Source: a virus. Taken from it: a stretch of DNA of 38,888 bases. The position numbers were made by a program, and so were the translations under genes. The stretch spans positions 1-38,888 of IMG/VR virus record IMGVR_UViG_3300033145_002215. The stretch is one strand, 5' to 3'. Below, one piece after another: positions 16,528 through 23,562 of the stretch; position 1 is the stretch's first letter; each line of letters starts with the position of its first letter. The notes beneath the pieces were generated by a model that was not told where the DNA came from, searched no databases, and worked only from the letters and a program-made list of their open reading frames with translations.

Positions 16528-16859
16528 AATTCCTCCTTTACTCTATCATCTTCTCCAATTTTAAATTTACTAAAATTTAACAAAGTGAAACATCCCCAAG
16601 CACAATGAGCCATATGTGGTAACCCACTTTCTGGATCATTATCTTCACCTTTCCAAAATGCCCAAGCGTGTCTCATTATAGCACCAAAAATTCTACACCA
16701 TTTAAATCCTTTCCTCCAATTATTATCGTCATATTTAATTGTTCCATATGTATATACTTTTCCTAACATTTCTAAAGCATAAGCATCTATAAGATCATAT
16801 CTTATTTTTCCTTCATCGAATTTAACTCCAACTTTATTTTTTTGAATTTTATTTGTCAT
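16524..16859 (-). CDS. DUF5664 protein (dATP/dGTP diphosphohydrolase N-terminal family)
   Basis: A 111-residue protein with the family pattern: VKFDEGKIRYDLIDAYALE near the start, YGTIKYDDNNWRKG, then IMRHAWAFWKGEDNDPESGLPHMAHCAW, where the His, Glu and Asp could bind metal. Members are common in phages and annotated as dNTP pyrophosphohydrolases; activity of this one is inferred. It overlaps pyrG by one base (start at its stop). It would trim purine dNTP pools alongside the nucleotide genes around it. Confidence 0.78.
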   Translation of the reverse strand: MTNKIQKNKVGVKFDEGKIRYDLIDAYALEMLGKVYTYGTIKYDDNNWRKGFKWCRIFGAIMRHAWAFWKGEDNDPESGLPHMAHCAWGCFTLLNFSKFKIGEDDRVKEEF

Positions 16860-18463
16860 TATTCTTCTCCCTTCTTTTCAACACAAGCTTTTATAAAACC
16901 ATAAAAAAGCGGTGCAGGCTTTTCAATTTTTGATTTCAATTCTGGATGAGCTTGAGTTGCTACAAAAAATTTTAAATTGGGTAATTCAATAAACTCGACT
17001 AATCTTCCATCTCGAGAAGTTCCTGAAAATATCATTTTATTTTCTTTTAAAATTGAATGATAATCAGGGTTAACTTCATATCTATGTCTATGTCGTTCTT
17101 CTATTATAATTTTTTTATAAAGTTTATATACTACACTTTTTTCTTTTAAATATGAAATACAAGAACCACGTCTCATTGTAGCCCCTTTTTCAGTAATATT
17201 TTTTTGTTCCGGAAGAATATCAATAACTGGGTAAGATGTATTTTTATCAATTTCTGTTGAATTTGCATTTTTTAAATTACATACATTTCGAGCAAATTCA
17301 ACTATTGCTAATTGTAATCCTAAACAAATACCTAAAAAAGGAATGTTATTTTCTCTTGCATATTTAATTATTTTAATCTTTCCTTCTGTACCTCTGGGTC
17401 CAAACCCACCTGGCACCAAAATCCCATCAACTTTATCTAAAAAAGAAACATCTTTCAATTTAGTTGTTTCAATCCATTTAAGATTAATTTTACATTTTAA
17501 ATGTGCAGAACAATGATTGAATGATTCTATAATTGAAGCGTATGAATCTTCTAATTCTGTATATTTTCCACACATAGCAATTGTAATTTCTTTTTCTGGA
17601 TTTTCAATGTTATAAATTAATTTTTTCCATTTTTTTAACTTTGATGAATTTGGTGAATTTTTAATTTGAAATTTATTATAAATTAATTTCGACAATCCTT
17701 CTTTTTCAAAATTAATTGGAATTTCATAAATAATGTTAGTATCTAATCCAGTTATAACAGCATCTTTTTCAACATTACAAAAAGTTGAGATTTTATCTTT
17801 GATTTTATCTGTAAGAATTTCTGAACATCTTCCTATTATTATATCAGGAATAATTCCTCGTTTCATAAGAAGATTTACACTCTGTTGAGTAGGTTTTGAT
17901 TTTTGCTCATCAGATCCTATAATGATCGGGATATAAGTTAAATGAACAAAAATAATATTTTCTTTTCCAATATCATTTCTTAATTGTCTAACAGATTCTA
18001 AAAATAATTCATTTTCAATATCCCCAACTGTTCCACCAATTTCTACTAATGTAATATCTGATTTTTCTTCTTCTGAAATTTTTATTATTTTCTTTTTTAT
18101 AAGATCAGTAACATGAGGAATAAATTGAACAGTTTTTCCCAGATAATCTCCTTTTCTTTCTTTTGATAAAATTTCATGAAAAATTTTCCCCATAGTTAAA
18201 TTCCAATGAGATTTACATGATATGTCCAAAAATCGCAGACTATGTCCAAAATCCATATCAACTTCTGCTCCATCTTCGAGTACAAATACTTCTCCATGTT
18301 CCATAGGAGCCATTGTAGAAGTATCTGCATTTAAATATCCGTCACACTTTATTGGGATTATTTTCAAATCTGAAGGAAAAAAACAACCAATTGACGCAAT
18401 CGCAACTCCCTTGCCTAATCCAGAAATTCCCCCTCCAGTAATTACTATAAATTTAGTTTTCAT
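16859..18463 (-). CDS. pyrG: CTP synthase
   Basis: A full-length (534 aa) two-domain enzyme that aminates UTP to CTP with glutamine. The N-terminal synthetase has TGGGISGLGKGVAIASIG and the metal site region around MDFGH. The C-terminal glutaminase has GGFGPRGTEGK, the nucleophile GICLGLQ, and the HPE of QAHPELKSK. The ATG lies at the stop of the upstream HNH gene, whose last codons contain the AAGGAG that serves pyrG. Confidence 0.95.
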   Translation of the reverse strand: MKTKFIVITGGGISGLGKGVAIASIGCFFPSDLKIIPIKCDGYLNADTSTMAPMEHGEVFVLEDGAEVDMDFGHSLRFLDISCKSHWNLTMGKIFHEILSKERKGDYLGKTVQFIPHVTDLIKKKIIKISEEEKSDITLVEIGGTVGDIENELFLESVRQLRNDIGKENIIFVHLTYIPIIIGSDEQKSKPTQQSVNLLMKRGIIPDIIIGRCSEILTDKIKDKISTFCNVEKDAVITGLDTNIIYEIPINFEKEGLSKLIYNKFQIKNSPNSSKLKKWKKLIYNIENPEKEITIAMCGKYTELEDSYASIIESFNHCSAHLKCKINLKWIETTKLKDVSFLDKVDGILVPGGFGPRGTEGKIKIIKYARENNIPFLGICLGLQLAIVEFARNVCNLKNANSTEIDKNTSYPVIDILPEQKNITEKGATMRRGSCISYLKEKSVVYKLYKKIIIEERHRHRYEVNPDYHSILKENKMIFSGTSRDGRLVEFIELPNLKFFVATQAHPELKSKIEKPAPLFYGFIKACVEKKGEE

Positions 18464-19501
18464 TCATTTTTTCTCCTTTCTATATTTTCTCTCACAAATT
18501 AATTTTGCCAAAGCTCCAGTTGAACAATCTCCTTGATGTCCAATTTTCAAATGACAATTGTTTCCTTTTCCAAATCCACATAAAACCCATCCGTTAATTG
18601 GATCTAAAGCCATCTCAGGGTGCGTTTTCTGAGGCATTTCATGATGGACAGATAATTCATCTATATTTGTATTTCCACAAATTTCACATTGTAACTTTCC
18701 ATATTCTTCTATATTTCTTTTAAGAACTTCTTGTCTCCAGATTTCAGTTCCTTCTTGATTTAAGTTTTCTGGAATATGTCCAGCATTTATTAGATCTTGT
18801 TTCATAAATTGTTTTGCTGTTTTTCCATAAAGAATGCATTCATCTTTACATTTTTGAGAACAATAAAAATATGACCCATCATTTCCATTCTCAGATTCTA
18901 ATTGTCTTATTCTTTCATAAATTTGAGTATAAGAAAGAGTGAACCATCCACCTTTTTCTTTTGAATTTTTACAATTATGATTCTTACAATGTCCTTGAAT
19001 TTCTCCAGTTTTTGGATCCTCTCTTAATTCTTCAACTTGACAAAAAAATGGATGCTTTTCTTGCCAATCTTTAAGAATATATTTCAAACTTTCTCTTATA
19101 TTTTTCTTAGTTTCTTTAGAATGATGTTTTCCTTTAATCCATGGAATATGACCTTTTAATGATTCACTAATATTTTTTCTAGTTTCTATAGAGTGAAAAT
19201 TTGTTTTTCCTTTGCTTCGTGGAATTCTTCCTTTATTGGCTTTACCCATTTTTTTTCTAGTTTCTGTCGAGTAAATATTTGTTTTTCCTTTGTTCCATGG
19301 AATTTTACCTTTGTTCCCTTCACTCATTTTTTTTCTAGTTTCTAATGAGTAGGGAGGTTTTTTCTTTGCAGATTCACTTATTTTCTTTCTACCTTCTGGA
19401 CATCTTTCCCATTTCTCTTCGCAACACCACTTCCCATTTTTAAATTGATATTTAGCTTCTCTTCTGCATCCATAATCACATAGTTGTATTTTCTTTTTCA
19501 T
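18464..19501 (-). CDS. HNH homing endonuclease with zinc module and NUMOD3 repeats
   Basis: A 345-residue protein in the pyrG operon. Residues 7-35 are the cysteine module (CDYGCRREAKYQFKNGKWCC). Four NUMOD3-like repeats follow (SxETRKKMSEGNKG, IPWNKGKT; about 50-135). A second cysteine-rich part (about 155-225) leads to the HNH nuclease: CEICGNTN, LSVHHE and DPINGWVLCGFGKGNNCH (about 270-325). AATTAGGAAA precedes the ATG. The 3' end carries the pyrG ribosome site, so insertion would not uncouple pyrG. Homologous parts occur at 1-678 and 31613-32035. Confidence 0.9.
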   Translation of the reverse strand: MKKKIQLCDYGCRREAKYQFKNGKWCCEEKWERCPEGRKKISESAKKKPPYSLETRKKMSEGNKGKIPWNKGKTNIYSTETRKKMGKANKGRIPRSKGKTNFHSIETRKNISESLKGHIPWIKGKHHSKETKKNIRESLKYILKDWQEKHPFFCQVEELREDPKTGEIQGHCKNHNCKNSKEKGGWFTLSYTQIYERIRQLESENGNDGSYFYCSQKCKDECILYGKTAKQFMKQDLINAGHIPENLNQEGTEIWRQEVLKRNIEEYGKLQCEICGNTNIDELSVHHEMPQKTHPEMALDPINGWVLCGFGKGNNCHLKIGHQGDCSTGALAKLICERKYRKEKK

Positions 19502-19521
19502 TATCTAATTTTCCTAATTTA

Positions 19522-19545
19522 TCATTGAGAGATTTTTAATTTCAT
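19522..19545 (-). CDS. Possible 7-codon leader ORF
   Basis: AAAAGGAGATATT precedes an ATG that reads MKLKISQ and stops, 20 bases before the HNH gene. Upstream, TTGACT (19596-19601, minus strand) with TACAAT further on could be a sigma70-type promoter, though the 20-base spacer is long. It is either a leader peptide or a stranded ribosome site left by the endonuclease insertion. Confidence 0.25.
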   Translation of the reverse strand: MKLKISQ

Positions 19546-19642
19546 TATCTTAATATCTCCTTTTAATTTATTGTATCCTAAAAAATTATAAGATTAGTCA
19601 ACTTTTTCCCTATGTTCATTTTTTATAACAATCTCTTTTGTC

Positions 19643-19906
19643 TTAATTAAAAGATATTATAGATGCAGAAAAACCACCAACTCCAAGAAAGAAACCAAAA
19701 TCATACCATCCACCATTATTATATATGGCATATATTGCAGTTGATTCATTAAATAATGAAACTAACCATGCAAAAGGAAAAATTATTCCATGCCACAATC
19801 CATACCAAAAACCAACAGGTTGAATAGCATCAATAATTGAAATAGAAATACTTTCAGCACACCCAGACAAAGTAATTGCAATAAAACAAACTATTAAAAA
19901 TTTCAT
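19643..19906 (-). CDS. Small membrane lipoprotein
   Basis: An 87-residue protein with a lipoprotein signal peptide ending in LSGC (cleavage before Cys16), then tryptophan-rich hydrophobic segments (GFWYGLWHGIIFPFAWLVSLF and YDFGFFLGVGGF). The same layout occurs in a family of small bacterial membrane proteins of unknown role. GGAGAG precedes the ATG. Acquisition from a host is likely. An outer- or inner-membrane site cannot be decided. Confidence 0.75.
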   Translation of the reverse strand: MKFLIVCFIAITLSGCAESISISIIDAIQPVGFWYGLWHGIIFPFAWLVSLFNESTAIYAIYNNGGWYDFGFFLGVGGFSASIISFN

Positions 19907-19987
19907 AATTTCTCTCCTTTTATTAACACAAATAATAATTATCTGATCTGTGCGATTTGTTGTCAGATTCTAACGGTTGATTATATT

Positions 19988-20039
19988 TTATAAGATTGAC
20001 GCGAGAAAACCTCGTACCCTTGTGGTCGAGGTAATTGAC
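19988..20039. repeat. Hairpin element A, copy 2
   Basis: Matches 7964-8015. Stem CCTCG/CGAGG (20010-20014 with 20027-20031), second stem ACC/GGT (20016-20018 with 20024-20026), loop CTTGT. The outer pair of the second stem is A-T here and G-C in copy 1. On the minus strand it lies about 80 bases upstream of the lipoprotein gene and can be read as LPRPQGYEVFSRQSYKI. The rest of the 19907-20221 gap holds the broken small gene below and nothing else recognised. Confidence 0.65.
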
Positions 20040-20056
20040 AGGACATTAACCCCATT

Positions 20057-20167
20057 TCATATAACCGACAAATGTTTTATTCCATTACCAGAAAATGGAA
20101 TAAAGCATTCTCTGTCATAACATTCTATTTCTTTAACTTGATATTTTCTTTTTTCTTTTTTAGTCAT
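20057..20167 (-). pseudogene. Small frameshifted gene
   Basis: GAAGGAAA precedes an ATG at 20167 whose frame stops after 13 codons in an A-rich run. A second frame gives KEKRKYQVKEIECYDREC, then FIPFSGNGIKHLSVI and a stop at 20057. A third frame continues as YEMGLMSCQLPRPQGYEVFSR through element A2. This looks like one small gene broken by one or two indels. An 11-bp hairpin (20076-20104) lies inside. Confidence 0.4.
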
Positions 20168-20221
20168 TTTTTTGATTTTTCCTTCAAAATATAAAACATT
20201 CAAAATTTATAAATATAAAAA

Positions 20222-20667
20222 TTATTTAATTATCTCCTCATTAAATTTAAAATAAAGGCCGTCAACTATTTTCCCTGAATAATATTCAACTGTAACTCGA
20301 GTTTCATAAAACATCTGTAAAGATCTTTTTGAATCTTCTATCCATTTTTCATTATTTATTTTACTCCACTTTTTAAAAACTATAATCTTTTTAATTCCAC
20401 ATTGAATTATAGCTCGAGCACAATCTGTACATGGAAAACCGGAAATATACATAATACAATTTTTTAAAGAAACACCATGCAAAGCAGCATTATAAATTGC
20501 ATTCCTCTCAGCATGTTCCATCCAATAGTATTTTTCTGGTCTTTCTTGTCTTTCAGGAATATTATCAGTTAATCCTCTAACAAAGCTATTATAACCTGTT
20601 GATCTTATTTCATGATCTTCTCCAACAATAATTGCACCAATGACATAAAATATTTATCCCAATCCAT
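20222..20667 (-). pseudogene. dCMP deaminase, N-terminally damaged
   Basis: The normal start survives at 20667 with AAAGGAAAA and reads MDWDKYFM, as in bacterial and phage dCMP deaminases. The expected first helix is then missing, and the rest continues in another frame as VIGAIIVGEDHEIRSTGYN, PERQERPEKYYW and the zinc site HAERNA with PCTDC. The original frame hits a stop after 20 codons. The longest intact ORF begins only at 20521 (99 residues, HAE and PCxxC present). Either the gene is dead, or an internally started product is made. Confidence 0.75.
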
Positions 20668-20683
20668 ATTATATTTTCCTTTT

Positions 20684-20968
20684 TTATATATTTATTTTTC
20701 TAAGTTTAGATAATTCTTTACTTAAAAGATAACGTACATATAATTCAATAGATTTATATTTTTCTCTTATTTCATCAAAATCTAACACATCTTCATCACT
20801 ACTATTACCTTCACTACTCCACAAAATAATATTAAGAAATTTAACATTCCAAACATATCCATTAGTTAAAACAGAAATATTAAAATAATCAACATTAGAT
20901 TGTTCAAAAATATCTGATTCTATATTATTCACTGCTTTTATAATTTCAATTAAATCTTTTTCTATCAT
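20684..20968 (-). CDS. Unknown protein, 94 aa
   Basis: I chose the ATG at 20968 because GGAG lies seven bases upstream; a TTG at 20980 is also in frame. The protein is acidic (SSEGNSSDEDVLDFDEI) and begins with a helix (MIEKDLIEIIKAVNNIES). It sits between hpt and the deaminase remnant, with the stop of hpt adjacent. I recognise no domain. Confidence 0.65.
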   Translation of the reverse strand: MIEKDLIEIIKAVNNIESDIFEQSNVDYFNISVLTNGYVWNVKFLNIILWSSEGNSSDEDVLDFDEIREKYKSIELYVRYLLSKELSKLRKINI

Positions 20969-20980
20969 TTTAATCTCCAA

Positions 20981-21505
20981 TCATATTTCTTTCACAATAT
21001 AAATATCATTTAAATTTCTATATTTCTCATCATAATCCATACCGTAGCCTATAATAAATCTCTCGTCGTTAATCTCAAAACCATAATAATCAATTTTAAT
21101 ATCATATTTTCTTCTTTCAAGTTTATTTATGAGCGTACAAACTTTTATATCTTTAGCTCCATCTCTCTTTATTTTTTTTATAATATGATGCATTGTGAAT
21201 CCTTCATCGATAATATCTTCAACAATAACAACTGTTTTATTTTTAATATCTAATTCTACATTTTTAGTGAATTTAATATGCCCGCTTGATGTCATTTGTG
21301 ATCCATAGCTCGAAGCCCGAATAAAATCTATCTTTATTGGCAAATGAATTTCTTTACATAAATCTGAAAAGAAAAAAATTGCTCCATTTAAAACACCAAT
21401 AATAATTAATTGGTCTTCATTTTGATAATCTATATTTATTTGATGAGCAATTTCTTTTATTCTATTTTGAATTTGTTTTTTTGTAAATAACATTTCTTTT
21501 TTCAT
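20981..21505 (-). CDS. hpt: Hypoxanthine phosphoribosyltransferase
   Basis: Converts hypoxanthine or guanine plus PRPP to IMP or GMP. The 174-residue length is standard for bacterial Hpt. The PRPP loop VIVEDIIDEGFTM (family VEDIIDTGxTL) is near residues 94-106, with LNGAIFFFSDL and FIRASSYG before it and YGFEINDERFIIGYGMDYDEKYRN near the end. GGAG in the end of the queC-like gene serves its ATG. It uses PRPP from prs. Confidence 0.9.
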   Translation of the reverse strand: MKKEMLFTKKQIQNRIKEIAHQINIDYQNEDQLIIIGVLNGAIFFFSDLCKEIHLPIKIDFIRASSYGSQMTSSGHIKFTKNVELDIKNKTVVIVEDIIDEGFTMHHIIKKIKRDGAKDIKVCTLINKLERRKYDIKIDYYGFEINDERFIIGYGMDYDEKYRNLNDIYIVKEI

Positions 21506-21507
21506 TC

Positions 21508-22059
21508 TTATAATTCTCCATAACCACTAAAAAGTTCTTTTTCATTAATTCCATAAAATTTTAAAAATTTTAAAACTAATTCTTTTGTTAAACCAAGTAA
21601 AGGAGCTTCAACTTTAATTTTTTTTGGTCCAGCTATTTCAAATAATTTGTTAACTTTTAAAATATAAGATCCATAACAATCAGGAAATAAATTAAGACGA
21701 TCATCCCAATTACATCCTACCCAAATTGTATTAATATTTTTACTTTCTGCAACACTAAAAGCTAAACTTAAAAATATTGTATTTCTTCCAGGAACATACA
21801 TACTATGAACTTTACCTGAATTATTTTTTTGCCCATTTCCAGTTAATCCACTATTAATTTTCAAATCTTTAATTTGTATAATTCGATATTTAATATTTAA
21901 TTTTTTTAATTGAGATTTTGCAAAACTAAGTTCCTCTTGATGAAGCTGTTCATAATCAATTAAAATACAAAATGGTTTCTTTTTTAATTTTAAAGCCATC
22001 TCTAATAATAATCGACTATCAGCTCCACCACTATATAAAATTATAAGATCTTCTTTCAT
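21508..22059 (-). CDS. queC: QueC-like PP-loop enzyme, lacking the C-terminal zinc site
   Basis: A 183-residue protein. LYSGGADSRLLL is the ATP-binding PP-loop; HQEELSFAKSQLKKL, YVPGRNTIFLSLA, FPDCYGSYI and EAPLLGLTK match QueC in order. QueC (about 220-230 aa) turns 7-carboxy-7-deazaguanine into preQ0 and ends with a four-cysteine zinc motif (C-x7-CxxCxxC). Here the protein stops at ELFSGYGEL, where that motif should begin. It may be a shortened active version or a specialised relative. AAGGAGGAG precedes the ATG, with a GAACAAA motif upstream. Confidence 0.8.
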   Translation of the reverse strand: MKEDLIILYSGGADSRLLLEMALKLKKKPFCILIDYEQLHQEELSFAKSQLKKLNIKYRIIQIKDLKINSGLTGNGQKNNSGKVHSMYVPGRNTIFLSLAFSVAESKNINTIWVGCNWDDRLNLFPDCYGSYILKVNKLFEIAGPKKIKVEAPLLGLTKELVLKFLKFYGINEKELFSGYGEL

Positions 22060-22079
22060 TAATCTCCTCCTTGATTTAA

Positions 22080-22094
22080 TTTTATATTTTGTTC
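22080..22094 (-). promoter_or_regulatory. GAACAAAATATAAAA motif upstream of queC
   Basis: Identical to the 15-mer before queE (2816-2830), with nearly the same spacing to the start codon (21 against 20 bases). The two genes encode enzymes of one pathway. Confidence 0.5.
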
Positions 22095-22125
22095 TTTTTT
22101 AAAAAAAAATAATCTCAATAGTATA

Positions 22126-22192
22126 TTCAAAATCTTATATAGATTCATCTACAATATATATTAATATATGAATTTTTAATTCATTTAAAGAA
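22126..22192. repeat. Intergenic repeat, long form, copy 1
   Basis: Starts TTCAAAATCTTATATAGATT and continues CATCTACAATATATATTAAT; apart from one missing A it matches 25074-25142 over about 67 bases. ATCTTATATAGAT is a near-palindrome. It lies between the divergent queC-like gene and the gene at 22303, so promoter or operator function for either side is possible. Confidence 0.6.
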
Positions 22193-22212
22193 TAATCATT
22201 TTTTAAAAACAT

Positions 22213-22227
22213 ATCTATATATATTAA
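22213..22227 (+). promoter_or_regulatory. ATCTATATATATTAA motif
   Basis: Member of the TCTATATATATTA set, 75 bases before the ATG at 22303. Its following TTTATGAA matches the copy at 8806. Confidence 0.4.
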
Positions 22228-22302
22228 TTTATGAAAAGAAATAATTATTTGTTTTTAAATGAGTTAACTTAATTAATTAAACTTAAAAAGGAGATTTGTA
22301 AA

Positions 22303-22662
22303 ATGGTAATGAAAAAAAAAGAAATGAACAAAGAAGAAATGAACAAAGAAAAATTAATGAGAAACCTCCAGAAAAAGTATGAAGATCTCCAGAAGAAATA
22401 TAAAGAAACTGTTGACTTCACACAAAATCAAATTGATGAGATGTGTGAAATGAAAGATGAAATTAACAAATTAAAAAAGAAGATCAAAAATGTTAAAAAT
22501 GAAAAAAATCTAGATGATCCAGAAATTTCAATATGGAAGAAAACAAAGACTTATGTTATAGCAGGAGTTGTCATGACTCTGGCAGGAACAGCAATATATT
22601 TTGGTTCAAAATCGGATGGAGAATCTAAAGAAGGAGAATCTGAAGGAGAAGATTCATTATAA
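22303..22662 (+). CDS. Coiled-coil protein with one transmembrane helix
   Basis: A 119-residue protein. Residues 5-70 are a highly charged coiled coil (KYEDLQKKYKE-type heptads). Residues about 83-102 (TYVIAGVVMTLAGTAIYFG) form a membrane helix. The tail is acidic (ESKEGESEGED). AAAGGAG precedes the start; ATG at 22309 is an alternative. The layout suggests a membrane-tethered cytoplasmic coiled coil, but the role is unknown. A very strong terminator follows directly. Confidence 0.75.
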   Translation: MVMKKKEMNKEEMNKEKLMRNLQKKYEDLQKKYKETVDFTQNQIDEMCEMKDEINKLKKKIKNVKNEKNLDDPEISIWKKTKTYVIAGVVMTLAGTAIYFGSKSDGESKEGESEGEDSL

Positions 22663-22719
22663 AAAAATTATGAAAAAATAAGGAACTGTATATTCCTTAT
22701 TTTTTCATAATTTTTTTTT
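22661..22719 (+). terminator. Strong intrinsic terminator
   Basis: A perfect 25-bp stem (22661-22685 with 22693-22717) around loop CTGTATA, ending in a run of nine T. It overlaps the stop codon of the preceding gene. The length and perfection are unusual. Confidence 0.9.
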
Positions 22720-22720
22720 G

Positions 22721-22757
22721 TTCAAAAATCTTATATAGATTTAACTACAATATATAA
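22721..22757. repeat. Intergenic repeat, short form, copy 2
   Basis: TTCAAAAATCTTATATAGATT followed by TAACTACAATATATA. It directly follows the T-run of the terminator, as copy 3 does at 25074, and it precedes a TCTATATATATTA motif and a plus-strand gene. Confidence 0.6.
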
Positions 22758-22771
22758 ATTTTAATGAAATT

Positions 22772-22786
22772 TTCTATATATATTAT
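22772..22786 (+). promoter_or_regulatory. TTCTATATATATTAT motif
   Basis: Member of the TCTATATATATTA set, 54 bases before the ATG at 22841 and after a strong terminator, which is where a new promoter is needed. Confidence 0.45.
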
Positions 22787-22840
22787 TAATTAGATAAATA
22801 AAAGATTTTGTTTAAATTTTTAATAAAGGAGAATAAAAAT

Positions 22841-23524
22841 ATGTCAATTGCACAAGAATTTTATAAAGAAGAATCATCTAATTCTAATATTTTAAACTCT
22901 AATAATATCAATTATATAATTGACAATATTGGAGAATTATTTCAAAAATGCAGAGCTTATGAAACAGCAGAAAATAATGTATTAGAAGCTCGAAAACAAA
23001 TTGAAAGAATTAAATTAGAAATTAAAACTAATGCTCAACTTTCAGAATTAAATGGAAAATCTGATATTGATGAAAGAGAAAAACTTGAATATTCTGAACG
23101 TATCAATATGATGTATAAAATAATGAAAGGGGTTGTAGAATATAAAGATAAACCAATGAATAATTCTTTAATAATGATGTATGTAACTAATTCAATTGTT
23201 AGAAATATTATTACAAATATTGATAATAAAATACAAAAACCAAGAGTAATTTTATCAAGAAAATTAAAAATTAAAATACAAGAACTCTTAGATTCTTTAA
23301 AAGATATCATAGAAGAAAAAGAATATCAAAATAAAAAACCAGGAATAATATTAAATTATACTGAAAAAATATGTAATTTCATTCCAAATTTAATCAAAAA
23401 ACATATTGAAACTATTCCTGAAAAAATATCTGAATCAAGTAAAATAATAAATGAAGATTATCAAACTCATATTCAAAATTTAAAATTTCTCCAAAATGAA
23501 ATTCTAAAAGTTAAAAAATCTTAA
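22841..23524 (+). CDS. Unknown helical protein, 227 aa
   Basis: The start is the ATG at 22841 after AAAGGAGAA; an in-frame ATG at 22808 has no site. The protein is mostly helical, with charged coiled-coil-like stretches (ENNVLEARKQIERIKLEIK and DSLKDIIEEKEYQNKK). I recognise no family. It lies between the membrane coiled-coil gene and the J-domain gene in a plus-strand run with its own candidate promoter. Confidence 0.75.
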   Translation: MSIAQEFYKEESSNSNILNSNNINYIIDNIGELFQKCRAYETAENNVLEARKQIERIKLEIKTNAQLSELNGKSDIDEREKLEYSERINMMYKIMKGVVEYKDKPMNNSLIMMYVTNSIVRNIITNIDNKIQKPRVILSRKLKIKIQELLDSLKDIIEEKEYQNKKPGIILNYTEKICNFIPNLIKKHIETIPEKISESSKIINEDYQTHIQNLKFLQNEILKVKKS

Positions 23525-23562
23525 AATGTTATAAAATAAATATTTTAAAAAGGAGAGTTAAA

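Noticed and set aside
16524-16859. Z-genome (2-aminoadenine) biosynthesis suggested by the dNTP diphosphohydrolase-like gene
   Set aside because: No PurZ or DatZ is in the window and the polymerase is family B rather than the Z-associated DpoZ type.
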